From: Phycisphaerae bacterium
GTDB lineage: Bacteria; Planctomycetota; Phycisphaerae; FEN-1346; JAACEH01
Direction of reading: 5' to 3'
Assembly (NCBI GenBank): GCA_012729015.1
Contig: JAAYDY010000001.1
Span: forward strand, 62,001 to 126,000
DNA length: 64,000 nt
A model generated the notes under the pieces. It worked only from the letters and a program-made list of their open reading frames with translations, ran no database searches and was not told the DNA's origin. Within the stretch, counting starts at the first letter, position 1; every line of letters starts with the position of its first letter. The position numbers and the translations under genes are program-made. Below, piece after piece: positions 35,040-43,532 of this stretch.

Positions 35040-37316
35040 ATGACGAACAACTGTGCTGCGCGGCTGGTGTGGGCGGGCCTGGCGTTGGGGCTGATCGCGG
35101 GCTGCGGACCGGCACCGTGGCAGGCGAGTTCGCCGCGGGTGGAGTTGGCGGAGGTGGCCCCGTATGAACCGGTCGCGCCCTCGGCGGACCTGGCTGCGGC
35201 GGCCCGGAAGCAACTGTGGTCGCACGAGCCCGAGGAGAAGGCGCGCGACGAGTGGCTGACCACGCTGACCGTCGAAGAGAAGCAGTCGCTGTTCTGGCGC
35301 TTCCTGGCCGACGGATTCAGTGACATACGGATCGAGCTTTCGCTGGCCCGCGAGGGCACCGCCACCGCCACTTCGCGCGTCCTGTATTCGGGCACCGGCT
35401 GGCTCTGCCGCTCACTCGGCGTCGAGGCGGTGCCCGTCCTGCTGGCTGGCCTGCGCGACAGCAACGCCGACGTGCGATTCCGGACTTGCCTGGTGGCCGG
35501 CGGCGTGGGCTGGCTACTCCAGGACGCAGGCCGGCTCGATCCCCGGTTCGCCACTCTTATCGACCGCCTGGTGACCCTGGCCGCCGAGGGTCCGTCCGAG
35601 GCCGACCGCAGGGCCGCCCTCGACGCCTTGGAACAGTACCACGGACGCATCGCCCCGTGGGTGCACCGCCTGGCGCTGCTGCTCGGAGATCCGTCGCCGG
35701 AGATTCGCCGCTCGGCCGCCTGGACGATGCGGCAGTGTGGCCCCGCGGCAGTGCTCCACATCGACCCCATGCTGGCCCAGTTCGACATCCGCGCACAGAC
35801 GCCGCAGGAGGCCAGCACCGTCTGGCCACCATCGCCCGGATCCTCCGACCAGGTGATCTACGAGGTTGACAGGATCGGCCCGGACGCCAACATCGCCGCT
35901 TGGATCATGTACGACATGCACTGGGCGCCGCAGGACGCGGGCCTCAGGGTCCTCTCGTGCATCCGCGACGAGGCCAACGCGGAGCCTCTGAACTATATCA
36001 TTCCATACTTACCAGGGACGCCGGCGGTGACCGAGGCACTCCTCGGCCTCCCGCCGGGTCGCCAGGGAATAGGCTCGAGGGGCCTGCTTTGGGTCCAGAA
36101 CCATGCCGCCGGCGATCGCCGCTTCATCAGGCCGCTGCTGGCCGCCATGGTCGAAGATTGGCACTCCGCCGCGAACCGGCAGCAAAAGGACGCCGAGGAG
36201 TCCGGCAAGGCGCCGCCCACCGAGCCCGTCTACGAATCGTGCTGGGAAACGCCGGAACTGGCCAAGACGCTGATTGCCGTGGGCCGCGGCGACAAGGAAC
36301 TGGCCGCCACGCTGGCAGCTCTGCTGGACGGGCCGGCGCCGCCCGAGGCGCAGCCGTATGTGGCTTGGGCGCTCTCGGAAGCGAGCGGCAACCCTGCCCT
36401 GCTGGTCGACGGGCTGATCCGCATCCTCGACGCCCCCGACCCGAAGGCCTACTCCTGGGACCGCGTGATGGACCTGCTGGCCGAGGTGGATCCCACCCAG
36501 TCCGAGCGGCTGCGACCGTATCACGCGAGGCTGGCCGCCATGGCCGAAAGCGGCAACGGCGGCTTCGGCTACTTCATGCTCACCGGCGACGTAGGTCCCC
36601 TGGAGAAGCAGTGCCGCGACGACATCGACAGGAGCACACGCAGGCACAGCATCAGCCACGTTCTCACGTACTCCATCTTCCACTATGGGGCTGTGGCCGC
36701 GCCGCTGGCCGCGAAGATGATTCGCCTGATGGAGACCGGCACGGCGCATGAGAAGCACGACGTGGCCGCCGCCCTGGTCGCCGTCGGGCCGACACCGGAG
36801 ACGCGGGGCACCGCGGCGTCCCTGCGGACCCTCGTCGAGGGCTTCAAGCCGCAGTCGCGCGTGGCCCCAGCCATGGCCCTGTGGAGCTGCTGCGGCCGGA
36901 GCGACGAGGCCGTGGACATCTTGGTGCCGCTGCTGGAGGACCATGGCTGGGCAACGACGCACGCCTCGTGGGCCCTGGGACAGATGGGGCGCGACGCGCG
37001 GTCAGCGCTGCCACGCCTCCGGAACCTGGCCCGCAGCCGGAACGCGGCCTATGCCAGGTGGGCCAGCGAGGCCGTGGCCCTGATCGAAACGGAACTGTCG
37101 CGGAAGGTCACCCCCAGAGCGGTGTACGAGGAACTCGGGTCGGCCAACTACCTCGTATCGATCCGGGCGTTGCGGCATTTCAAGGACATGGGCCGGTCGG
37201 CCGCCCCGGCGGTTCGCGGTTGCCTGGAGCGCGAGGCGACGAACCGGTTGCCCGGGGCGCTGGCCCGCCAGCAGGCCCGGGCCCGGCAGGTGCTGGCGTT
37301 GCTGGCGGGGGAGTAG
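35040..37316 (+). CDS. HEAT-repeat lipoprotein
   Basis: A 758-residue exported protein. The signal peptide ends in lipobox LIAGC (Cys22), so it should be lipid-anchored. From about residue 120 onward it has repeated helical pairs of HEAT type (VPVLLAGLRDSNADVRFRTC, LALLLGDPSPEIRRSAAWTM, VPLLEDHGWATTHASWALGQ, LPRLRNLARSRNAAYARWAS). HEAT solenoids bind proteins; the partner is unknown. AAGGTGG ribosome site. It ends 144 bases from the convergent mtnA gene. Confidence 0.88.
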   Translation: MTNNCAARLVWAGLALGLIAGCGPAPWQASSPRVELAEVAPYEPVAPSADLAAAARKQLWSHEPEEKARDEWLTTLTVEEKQSLFWRFLADGFSDIRIELSLAREGTATATSRVLYSGTGWLCRSLGVEAVPVLLAGLRDSNADVRFRTCLVAGGVGWLLQDAGRLDPRFATLIDRLVTLAAEGPSEADRRAALDALEQYHGRIAPWVHRLALLLGDPSPEIRRSAAWTMRQCGPAAVLHIDPMLAQFDIRAQTPQEASTVWPPSPGSSDQVIYEVDRIGPDANIAAWIMYDMHWAPQDAGLRVLSCIRDEANAEPLNYIIPYLPGTPAVTEALLGLPPGRQGIGSRGLLWVQNHAAGDRRFIRPLLAAMVEDWHSAANRQQKDAEESGKAPPTEPVYESCWETPELAKTLIAVGRGDKELAATLAALLDGPAPPEAQPYVAWALSEASGNPALLVDGLIRILDAPDPKAYSWDRVMDLLAEVDPTQSERLRPYHARLAAMAESGNGGFGYFMLTGDVGPLEKQCRDDIDRSTRRHSISHVLTYSIFHYGAVAAPLAAKMIRLMETGTAHEKHDVAAALVAVGPTPETRGTAASLRTLVEGFKPQSRVAPAMALWSCCGRSDEAVDILVPLLEDHGWATTHASWALGQMGRDARSALPRLRNLARSRNAAYARWASEAVALIETELSRKVTPRAVYEELGSANYLVSIRALRHFKDMGRSAAPAVRGCLEREATNRLPGALARQQARARQVLALLAGE

Positions 37317-37368
37317 TGCAGGAATTGCCTTGAGGGGCGCGGCGGGTGGCCGGGTCGAGCTTCCGTGC

Positions 37369-37392
37369 CACGGCGGGTCTCTGCCCGCCGTG
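37369..37392. terminator. Hairpin between convergent genes
   Basis: CACGGCGGG and CCCGCCGTG form a perfect 9-bp stem with a 6-base loop between the HEAT gene and mtnA stop codons. There is no T-run on either side, so termination is inferred from position only. Confidence 0.4.
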
Positions 37393-37459
37393 CCGATTCG
37401 GGGCGACCCCTCCGTCCGCAGGTCCATTCAGGCGACCCGCCCCCGGCGCGCCGCGGCGA

Positions 37460-38512
37460 TCAGGCTCTGAAATGCTCGGCCACGCGATCGGGCGTGGGGG
37501 TGGTGATGACGCCGCGCTCGGTGATGATGCCGGCAATGTACTTCGCCGGCGTCACGTCGAAGGCGGGGTTGTAGACCTTGCATCCGACCGGAGCCGTGCG
37601 GCGGCCGAAGCCTTCGGCGACCTCGTCGCCGCTACGTTGCTCGATAGGGATGCCGCTGCCGTCGGGCAACGAGAAGTCGAAGGTGCTGGACGGCGCGGCG
37701 ACGTAGAACGGAACGCCGTGCTCGCGGGCCAGGATCGCCACGCCGTAGGTGCCGATCTTGTTGGCCGTGTCGCCGTTGGCGGCAATGCGGTCGGCGCCGA
37801 CGACGACCATCTGCACACGGCCTTCCTTCATGACCTGGGCGGCCATGTTGTCGCAGAGGAGCGTCACGTCGATGCCGTTCTGCATGAGTTCCCACACCGT
37901 GAGCCGCGCGCCCTGCAAAAGCGGCCGCGTCTCGTCGGCATAGACCTTGAATCGCTTGCCTTGCTCGTGGGCGCTGTAGAGAACGGCCAGGGCGGTGCCG
38001 TAATCGGCCGTGGCCAGGCCGCCCGCGTTGCAGTGGGTGAGCACGCCGCCGCCGTCGGGCACCAGGGGGGCGCCGTGGCGGCCGATCGCGCGGCACATGG
38101 CGGCATCCTCGTCGCGAACGGCCTTGGCCTCGCGGCACAGGGCGTTCAGAATCCGCGCCGTCCCCTGGCCGCGCAGGGCCGCCGCCCGCGCCTTCATCCG
38201 ATCCAGGGCCCAGAACAGGTTCACCGCCGTCGGGCGGCTCGTGGCCAAGTAGTCGGCCACCTCGGCCAGCTTCGCAAACAGTTCCGCCTCAGGGGCTTGC
38301 GGCGGGACGTCGCGAACGCCGACCACCACGCCCATGGCCGCCGCGATGCCGATGGCCGGCGCGCCACGGACCTTCAGTCGCGTGATGGCGTCCCAGACCG
38401 CCTCCACCGAATCGCAGGTAACGATCCGCACTTCGCCCGGCAACAGCGTCTGGTCGATAATCCGCAGACGGCCGTCGAGGCCGCCTTCCCAGGTGACAGT
38501 AGGCACAGGCAT
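37460..38512 (-). CDS. mtnA: S-methyl-5-thioribose-1-phosphate isomerase
   Basis: A 350-residue MtnA of the methionine salvage pathway; it converts methylthioribose-1-phosphate to methylthioribulose-1-phosphate. Key features: RGAPAIGIAAAMG at 49-61, Cys161 in LTHCNAGGLAT, Asp241 in VGADRIAANGDTANKIGT. It shares the fold of eIF2B subunits, but the full set of MtnA motifs is present. The ATG at 38512 is 4 bases from the purE stop, so the two form an operon; no other methionine-salvage gene is in the window. Confidence 0.96.
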   Translation of the reverse strand: MPVPTVTWEGGLDGRLRIIDQTLLPGEVRIVTCDSVEAVWDAITRLKVRGAPAIGIAAAMGVVVGVRDVPPQAPEAELFAKLAEVADYLATSRPTAVNLFWALDRMKARAAALRGQGTARILNALCREAKAVRDEDAAMCRAIGRHGAPLVPDGGGVLTHCNAGGLATADYGTALAVLYSAHEQGKRFKVYADETRPLLQGARLTVWELMQNGIDVTLLCDNMAAQVMKEGRVQMVVVGADRIAANGDTANKIGTYGVAILAREHGVPFYVAAPSSTFDFSLPDGSGIPIEQRSGDEVAEGFGRRTAPVGCKVYNPAFDVTPAKYIAGIITERGVITTPTPDRVAEHFRA

Positions 38513-38516
38513 GTAC

Positions 38517-39020
38517 TTATCCCTTCGGACGATTGTCTTTTTCGCTTCCCTGGCGGGCCAGAGCGGCTTTGTAGTCGCTCACGCGGCGGCGCATGGCGGG
38601 ATCCTTGACGCCGAGAATCTGAACGGCCAGGATCGCGGCGTTCTTCGGGCCGCTCTTGCCGGCGGCCACCGTGGCCACGGGGACGCCCGTGGGCATCTGG
38701 ACGGTCGATAGCAGGCTGTCCAGTCCGCCCATGAGGTCGCTGGGCACGGGCACGCCGATGACCGGCAGAGGCGTCAGACTGGCGATGACACCGGCCAGGT
38801 GGGCCGCGCCGCCCGCCGCGGCAATCACCACGGCAACGCCCCGGTCGGCCAGCGTTCGGGCGTACTCGTGGGCCAGTTCCGGCGTCCGGTGGGCGCTGAC
38901 GATGCGGACCTCGTGCGGCACATTGAACTGGTCCAGCATGTCGGTGGCGGCCTTCATCAGGGGCAGATCGCTGTCGCTGCCCATCACAACGCTGACCAGG
39001 GGCGAGTTGCTCTGCGGCAT
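38517..39020 (-). CDS. purE: N5-carboxyaminoimidazole ribonucleotide mutase
   Basis: A 167-residue PurE of purine biosynthesis. It moves the carboxyl group of N5-CAIR to C4. Signature [10 protein letters not shown] at 13-22, SAHRTPE, and [11 protein letters not shown] are all present; the length is typical of class I PurE. Ribosome site GGAGG. First gene of a purE-mtnA operon with a near-consensus promoter. PurK is not seen nearby. Confidence 0.97.
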   Translation of the reverse strand: MPQSNSPLVSVVMGSDSDLPLMKAATDMLDQFNVPHEVRIVSAHRTPELAHEYARTLADRGVAVVIAAAGGAAHLAGVIASLTPLPVIGVPVPSDLMGGLDSLLSTVQMPTGVPVATVAAGKSGPKNAAILAVQILGVKDPAMRRRVSDYKAALARQGSEKDNRPKG

Positions 39021-39068
39021 GGGCGGACCTCCAAGGAATCGATGGAACTACCAGACCAGTAGAACCAC

Positions 39069-39098
39069 ACTATAACCGGCCCTGTCGCTCCATGTCAA
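39069..39098 (-). promoter_or_regulatory. Sigma-70 promoter for purE-mtnA
   Basis: On the minus strand TTGACA (39098-39093) and TATAGT (39074-39069) with an 18-base spacer, 49 bases before the purE ATG. Nearly consensus. Confidence 0.75.
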
Positions 39099-39191
39099 CG
39101 CCGCGCGCCGCACAAACGGGCCAATTCCCGCCTCGCCCAGCCGCAGCCGGACCGTCCAGGCAAATCTTCCGTCCGCAGAGCGGCGATTCAC

Positions 39192-39219
39192 TTGACAATT
39201 CGGCAGAATGTTGTATTTT
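39192..39219 (+). promoter_or_regulatory. Sigma-70 promoter for the two-component genes
   Basis: TTGACA (39192-39197) and TATTTT (39214-39219), 16-base spacer, in a locally AT-rich stretch. It leaves a leader of about 160-190 bases. Confidence 0.6.
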
Positions 39220-39385
39220 ATCAACGTACCGGGGTTGCATTTCGCCGACACGCTCGATGAGGTTTGTCAACGTGAGTGTTGTGGTCTAACGCCGATGGGG
39301 TCGCGCGCGGCCTTCTGGGCTGTCGGTCCGTGGTCTGGCCGTCCGCGATATCAGCGTCAGAAGCGGCGTTCGTGCCAGGGTTGGC

Positions 39386-41104
39386 GTGTGGGTGGATCAA
39401 GGTGGGGGGAGTCTGCATTTGTCGAACCCGGATCGGCCCGAGAATATCGACGCAGGTCACCTCGGCGCGCCGACGCTGGCGTCGCTGGCCGACCTGGGCG
39501 CGCGCCTGGCCGACCAGACCGAGCCCGGGCCGATGCAGGCCGCCGTGCTGGCCGAGGCGGCGCGGCTGTTCGGCGTCGATGGCGGCGCGATCGCCCTGTG
39601 GAACGAGGCCACCAAGTCGCTGGCCCCCGGCGAAACGCTTGGCTGCGGGCGGGCCCTGGTCGACGCCGGTCTGTTCGCCGGCCGCACCGTGACCGGCCAC
39701 GTGGTGAATCGGCGGCTTGGCCTCTGCTCCAACGATCCGGCGCGGCAGTTGGGCATGGCGACCGACGGCGTGGCGGCCGTGATCGTGGCGCCGATGGTCA
39801 CCGGACAACGGGTGACCGGAGCCATGGCCGTGGCTTCGACGGCTTCCGGTCGCCGCTTCGACACCCAGGACCTCGCGCTGCTTCAGGTGGTGGCTAACTT
39901 CACCGCCTCGGTGCTCGAGAGCACCATCCAGTTCCGCCAGTTCGGGGACGGCCTGCGGCTCCAGGTGGTCGAGGTCACGCACGAGATGCACCGAGCCATG
40001 GCCGAGCTGGCCCAGGTCAAGAGCTTCAACGAGAACATCTTCGAGTCGATCTCGATGGGGATCGTCGTCTTCGACCGATCGTTCGGCGTGATCTTCCGCA
40101 ATCGTCTGGCCGACGAGGTGTTTCCCGACGACCGCAACGTACTGGCCGCCCTGGCTCGCACGGACATTGCGTCGCGGTGCGAGCAATATGAGGCCATCTT
40201 CCGCGACGTGGTCCGCCTCGGGCAGGTCTGTTCGTTCGATGGCGTGCGCTGCGAGCGGCCGGGGCGGGACGAGCCGCTGATTCTGCGGCTGACGGGGTCG
40301 CCGCTGGTCGGCGGGCGGCAGGCGATTGTCGGCGGCATCCTCACGGTCGAGGACGTGACGCGGAACGTGACCATGGAGCAACGGCTGGCCACGAGCGAGC
40401 GTCTGGCCGCCGTCGGCAAACTGGCCGCCAAGGTCGCCCACGAGCTGAACAATCCGCTGGACGGCATTCTGCGGTACATCAGCCTGGCGGCGCGGGTCTG
40501 CGGCGACGCCACCGACCAGCGGCCCGTGGCGTATCTGGAGGAGGCCCGCAAGGGGTTGCGGCGGATGGCCCGGATCGTCGGCGAGCTGCTCGAGTTCTCC
40601 CGGTCCACGAACGACATGGCGGTGGCCGTGACCATCGGGCAGTCGCTGGACGACGCCGTGAAGAGCCTGGAAGGCAAAGCGAAGCAGCAGAAGGTGGAAC
40701 TGCGGCTGTCGGTGGCGGACGAGTTGCCGCCGCTGGAGAGCGCGAGCCTGTACCAGGTGTTCACGAACCTGATCAAGAACGCCATCGAGGCGATGCCGGA
40801 CGGCGGCCGCGTGGAGACGTCGGCGCTGCTGGCGGCCGGAGCGGTGGAGATTCGCGTGGCCGACACGGGACCGGGCATTCCGGAAAAGCGGCTCGCGACG
40901 ATCTTCGAGCCGTTCTACTCGACGAAGGAACCGGGCCAGGGAACCGGCCTGGGGTTGGCCATCTGCAAGGACATTGTGGAGAAGCACGGGGGAACGCTGG
41001 TGGCGCGGAACCGGGCCGAGGGCGGAGCGGAGTTCGTCGTGCGGATTCCCACGCACGCAATTCGCCCGCAGGACGGCGCGCCGGGCAGTTGCAGGAACCA
41101 CTGA
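39386..41104 (+). CDS. Cytoplasmic sensor histidine kinase (GAF-PAS-HisKA-HATPase)
   Basis: A 572-residue kinase without membrane segments. A GAF domain covers about residues 30-180, a short coiled helix 185-212, a PAS domain about 213-330 (ENIFESISMGIVVFDRSFGVIFRN), then the phospho-acceptor His352 in AHELNNPLDG and the ATP site (NLIKNAIEAMPDGG, ADTGPGIP, GTGLGLAIC). The NtrB-like dimerisation motif fits its partner, the sigma-54 activator 26 bases downstream. The GTG at 39386 is uncertain: a TTG at 39419 has a better GGGGGGAG site. The input is probably a small cytoplasmic ligand or redox signal sensed by GAF/PAS. Confidence 0.9.
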   Translation: MWVDQGGGSLHLSNPDRPENIDAGHLGAPTLASLADLGARLADQTEPGPMQAAVLAEAARLFGVDGGAIALWNEATKSLAPGETLGCGRALVDAGLFAGRTVTGHVVNRRLGLCSNDPARQLGMATDGVAAVIVAPMVTGQRVTGAMAVASTASGRRFDTQDLALLQVVANFTASVLESTIQFRQFGDGLRLQVVEVTHEMHRAMAELAQVKSFNENIFESISMGIVVFDRSFGVIFRNRLADEVFPDDRNVLAALARTDIASRCEQYEAIFRDVVRLGQVCSFDGVRCERPGRDEPLILRLTGSPLVGGRQAIVGGILTVEDVTRNVTMEQRLATSERLAAVGKLAAKVAHELNNPLDGILRYISLAARVCGDATDQRPVAYLEEARKGLRRMARIVGELLEFSRSTNDMAVAVTIGQSLDDAVKSLEGKAKQQKVELRLSVADELPPLESASLYQVFTNLIKNAIEAMPDGGRVETSALLAAGAVEIRVADTGPGIPEKRLATIFEPFYSTKEPGQGTGLGLAICKDIVEKHGGTLVARNRAEGGAEFVVRIPTHAIRPQDGAPGSCRNH

Positions 41105-41130
41105 TCCGATCACCGGAAAGGACGAAGACC

Positions 41131-42522
41131 GTGGCAAAGGGGAACATTCTTGTCGTTGACGACGACCAGATCATCCTGAACAGCCTGAGCGAGTTTCTGC
41201 GGCTGGAAGGGTACGAGGTCGAGACGGCCGAGAAATTCGAGGAGGCCGTGGCCTGGCTGGACCAGAAGCCGTTCGACGTGATGGTCACGGACGTGAGCAT
41301 GCCGGACGTGGACGGGTTCGAACTGCTGAAGGTCTGCAAGAACCGGCACAGCGACGTGGCGGTGATCATGGTGACCGGCTACGGGACGATCGAGTCGGCC
41401 GTGGACGCCATCAAGATGGGGGCGTACGACTACCTGACCAAGCCGATCATCGACGACGAGATCAAGCTGGTGATCGACCGGGCGATGCGGCAGCAGGCGT
41501 TGGTGGGCGAGAACCGGAGCCTGCGGCAGCAACTCAACATGCGGTACAGCCTGGAGAGCGTCGTCGGCAACGACTACAAGATGCTGCGCGTGTTCGACCT
41601 GATCGAGGCGGTGGCCGACAGCAAGGCGACGGTGCTGATCACGGGCGAGAGCGGCACGGGCAAGAGCCTGATCGCCCGGACGATCCATCAGCGAAGCAGC
41701 CGCAGCGACAAGCCGTTCATCGAGGTGGCCTGCGGCGCGTTGCCGGAGACACTGCTGGAGTCGGAGCTGTTCGGCCATGCCAAGGGCTCGTTCACGGGGG
41801 CCATCGGCGACAAGGCCGGCAAGTTCGAGGCGGCCAACAAGGGGACGATCTTCCTGGACGAGATCTCGACGGCCAGTCCGGCGTTGCAGGTAAAGCTGCT
41901 CAGAGTGCTCCAGACGTTCGAGTTCGAGCGCGTCGGCAGCACCGAGACGATGAAGGCCGACACGCGGGTGATTCTGGCCACCAACCGCGACCTGATGCAG
42001 GACGTCAAGGACGGCAAGTTCCGACAGGATCTCTATTACCGGATCAACGTAGTGGCGATCGAGCTGCCGCCGCTGCGGGAGCGCATCAGCGACATTCCTC
42101 TTCTGGCCGACAGTTTCCTGAAGCTGTACTGTGAGCGCAGCGGTCGCATGTTGCTGGACTTCAGCGAGGACGCGATGCGGCTGATGCAGACGTACGCCTG
42201 GCCGGGCAACGTCCGCGAGCTGGAGAACGTGGTAGAGCGTGCGACGGTGCTGGCCCGCGGCCGCACGGTCGACGTGGACGATCTGCCGCCGACGCTTCTG
42301 CGGCAGGCCGAGGAGAAGGCCGCCACGGGCGACGACGGTCGCATCCTGCCGCTGAAGGACGCCCTGGAGAAGCCCGAGAAGGAGATCATCGAGCGGGCGC
42401 TGCGGGCGAACAACTGGAACCGCCAGCTCACGGCCGACCTGCTGGAGATCAACCGCACGACGCTCTACAAGAAGATGAAGAAGTACGGCCTGGACTTCTC
42501 GGAGCCGATGGCCCGTGGGTGA
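41131..42522 (+). CDS. Sigma-54-dependent response regulator (NtrC family)
   Basis: A 463-residue activator. Receiver domain 1-120 with phospho-acceptor Asp54 (VTDVSMPDVDGF) and Lys104; AAA+ domain with Walker A GESGTGKS (172-179) and the sigma-54 contact loop GSFTGA (219-224), where Ser replaces the usual Ala of GAFTGA; C-terminal Fis-type helix-turn-helix (RQLTADLLEINRTTLYKKMKKYG). The GTG at 41131 is preferred for its GGAAAGGACG site. Together with the kinase it should switch on sigma-54 promoters; no obvious target promoter was found in the window. Confidence 0.95.
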   Translation: MAKGNILVVDDDQIILNSLSEFLRLEGYEVETAEKFEEAVAWLDQKPFDVMVTDVSMPDVDGFELLKVCKNRHSDVAVIMVTGYGTIESAVDAIKMGAYDYLTKPIIDDEIKLVIDRAMRQQALVGENRSLRQQLNMRYSLESVVGNDYKMLRVFDLIEAVADSKATVLITGESGTGKSLIARTIHQRSSRSDKPFIEVACGALPETLLESELFGHAKGSFTGAIGDKAGKFEAANKGTIFLDEISTASPALQVKLLRVLQTFEFERVGSTETMKADTRVILATNRDLMQDVKDGKFRQDLYYRINVVAIELPPLRERISDIPLLADSFLKLYCERSGRMLLDFSEDAMRLMQTYAWPGNVRELENVVERATVLARGRTVDVDDLPPTLLRQAEEKAATGDDGRILPLKDALEKPEKEIIERALRANNWNRQLTADLLEINRTTLYKKMKKYGLDFSEPMARG

Positions 42523-42552
42523 GGCCGGTATCGGACGCCACGAGGTTTGTTT

Positions 42553-42603
42553 ACCGTGGCACGGGCATCTTGCCCGTGAGTCGCAGGGCCATCCTGGCCC
42601 TGC
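42553..42603 (+). repeat. Structured dispersed repeat, family A, copy 8 (core)
   Basis: Hairpins CACGGGCA/TGCCCGTG and GCAGGGCCA/TGGCCCTGC, the same subtype as copy 4. No matching outer arms. It sits 30 bases after the response-regulator stop and 22 bases before a family-B element. Confidence 0.82.
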
Positions 42604-42625
42604 AAGGCGCGGTTCGTCCACAGCG

Positions 42626-42736
42626 GGGGTGGCACACTTTGGAGGCCCCGACGAAGTCGGGGACCAAAGTGTGCGTCGCGTTCCGCCCGGCACACTTTGG
42701 CGCCGGCTGCGCCGTCGCTCCAAAGTGTGGCACCCC
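42626..42736. repeat. Structured dispersed repeat, family B, copy 1
   Basis: Outer arms GGGGTGGCACACTTTGGA (42626-42643) and TCCAAAGTGTGGCACCCC (42719-42736) pair with one mismatch. Inside, CCAAAGTGTGC (42664-42674) and GCACACTTTGG (42690-42700) let each half fold alone as a hairpin; the first is capped by CCCCGAC/GTCGGGG. The motif GCACACTTTGG thus occurs four times in alternating orientation. Confidence 0.9.
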
Positions 42737-42806
42737 AGAACCCGCGTTGATTCTGATGCACTACACTGAGGGCACCGGGCGTTGTGGGCGCAACGAGGCT
42801 CGCGAC

Positions 42807-43532
42807 TCAGCGACGCCGGTCGCGGGCGAAATCCACGGCCCCGGTCTCGGTTACCAGCACGTCAACGGCATAGTCGTGCGGACAGACGGGCAGCCGCGCG
42901 AACACCTGCTCGGTGAAGGCCAGCCCGCAGGTGGCGGCCGCCACGTCCTGCCGCGACAGGAACCGGTCGTAGAAGCCCCCGCCCTTGCCCATGCGATTGC
43001 CGCGGCGGTCGAACGCCAGACACGGCACGAGGATCAGGTCGATCTCGGCGGGCGGCACGGCGGCCGCGGCCGACTTCGGCTCCAGGATGCCGAACACCGT
43101 CATCGCCAGTTCGCCGTGGTCGCGCGGGTCGTCCACGGGCTGCGCGCCGAGGACCACGGGAACGATCTGCCGCTGGTGGACGTAACCGATGCGGGGCTCC
43201 TCGAAGGGCGGCTCGACGCGCGGCAGGACCACGCGTTTGCCGGCTTGCCACATCGCGCGGACCAGCGACCACGGATCGGGTTCCATCTCCATCGCCACGT
43301 AAGCCATCACGGTCCGAGCCTTCGCATAGACGTCCAGCGCGGCGATATGACGGCAGATGGCCTCGCTCTTGCGGCGGCGGATCTCGGGCGTCATGGCCGC
43401 CAGGCCGGCGACAATGGCGCGGCGCAGCTCGCCCTTGCGTTCCGGCAGCCCGGGGCAGTCGAACGCGAGGTCGAGGCGACGGGACTGCCAGACGGGGCAC
43501 GTGCGGCAGTGCGGGTGTTTCGGTTCAGTCAC
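42807..43532 (-). CDS. 5-formyltetrahydrofolate cyclo-ligase family protein
   Basis: A 241-residue enzyme that converts 5-formyl-THF to 5,10-methenyl-THF with ATP. The family signature NRMGKGGGFYDRFL and the preceding DLILVPCLAFDRRG are present; KGELRRAIVAGLAAM opens the fold. The GTG at 43532 is chosen because it overlaps the end of rarA by 8 bases and starts just before an extra N-terminal segment with CRTCPVW...FDCPG, three cysteines that might bind a metal. A longer open frame upstream overlaps rarA and is not favoured. Confidence 0.87.
   Translation of the reverse strand: MTEPKHPHCRTCPVWQSRRLDLAFDCPGLPERKGELRRAIVAGLAAMTPEIRRRKSEAICRHIAALDVYAKARTVMAYVAMEMEPDPWSLVRAMWQAGKRVVLPRVEPPFEEPRIGYVHQRQIVPVVLGAQPVDDPRDHGELAMTVFGILEPKSAAAAVPPAEIDLILVPCLAFDRRGNRMGKGGGFYDRFLSRQDVAAATCGLAFTEQVFARLPVCPHDYAVDVLVTETGAVDFARDRRR

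Larger units (their letters stand above)
39021..39385. other. Divergent intergenic region purE / histidine kinase
   Basis: About 365 bases holding two strong divergent promoters (39069-39098 minus, 39192-39219 plus). Nothing else is recognised. Confidence 0.6.
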
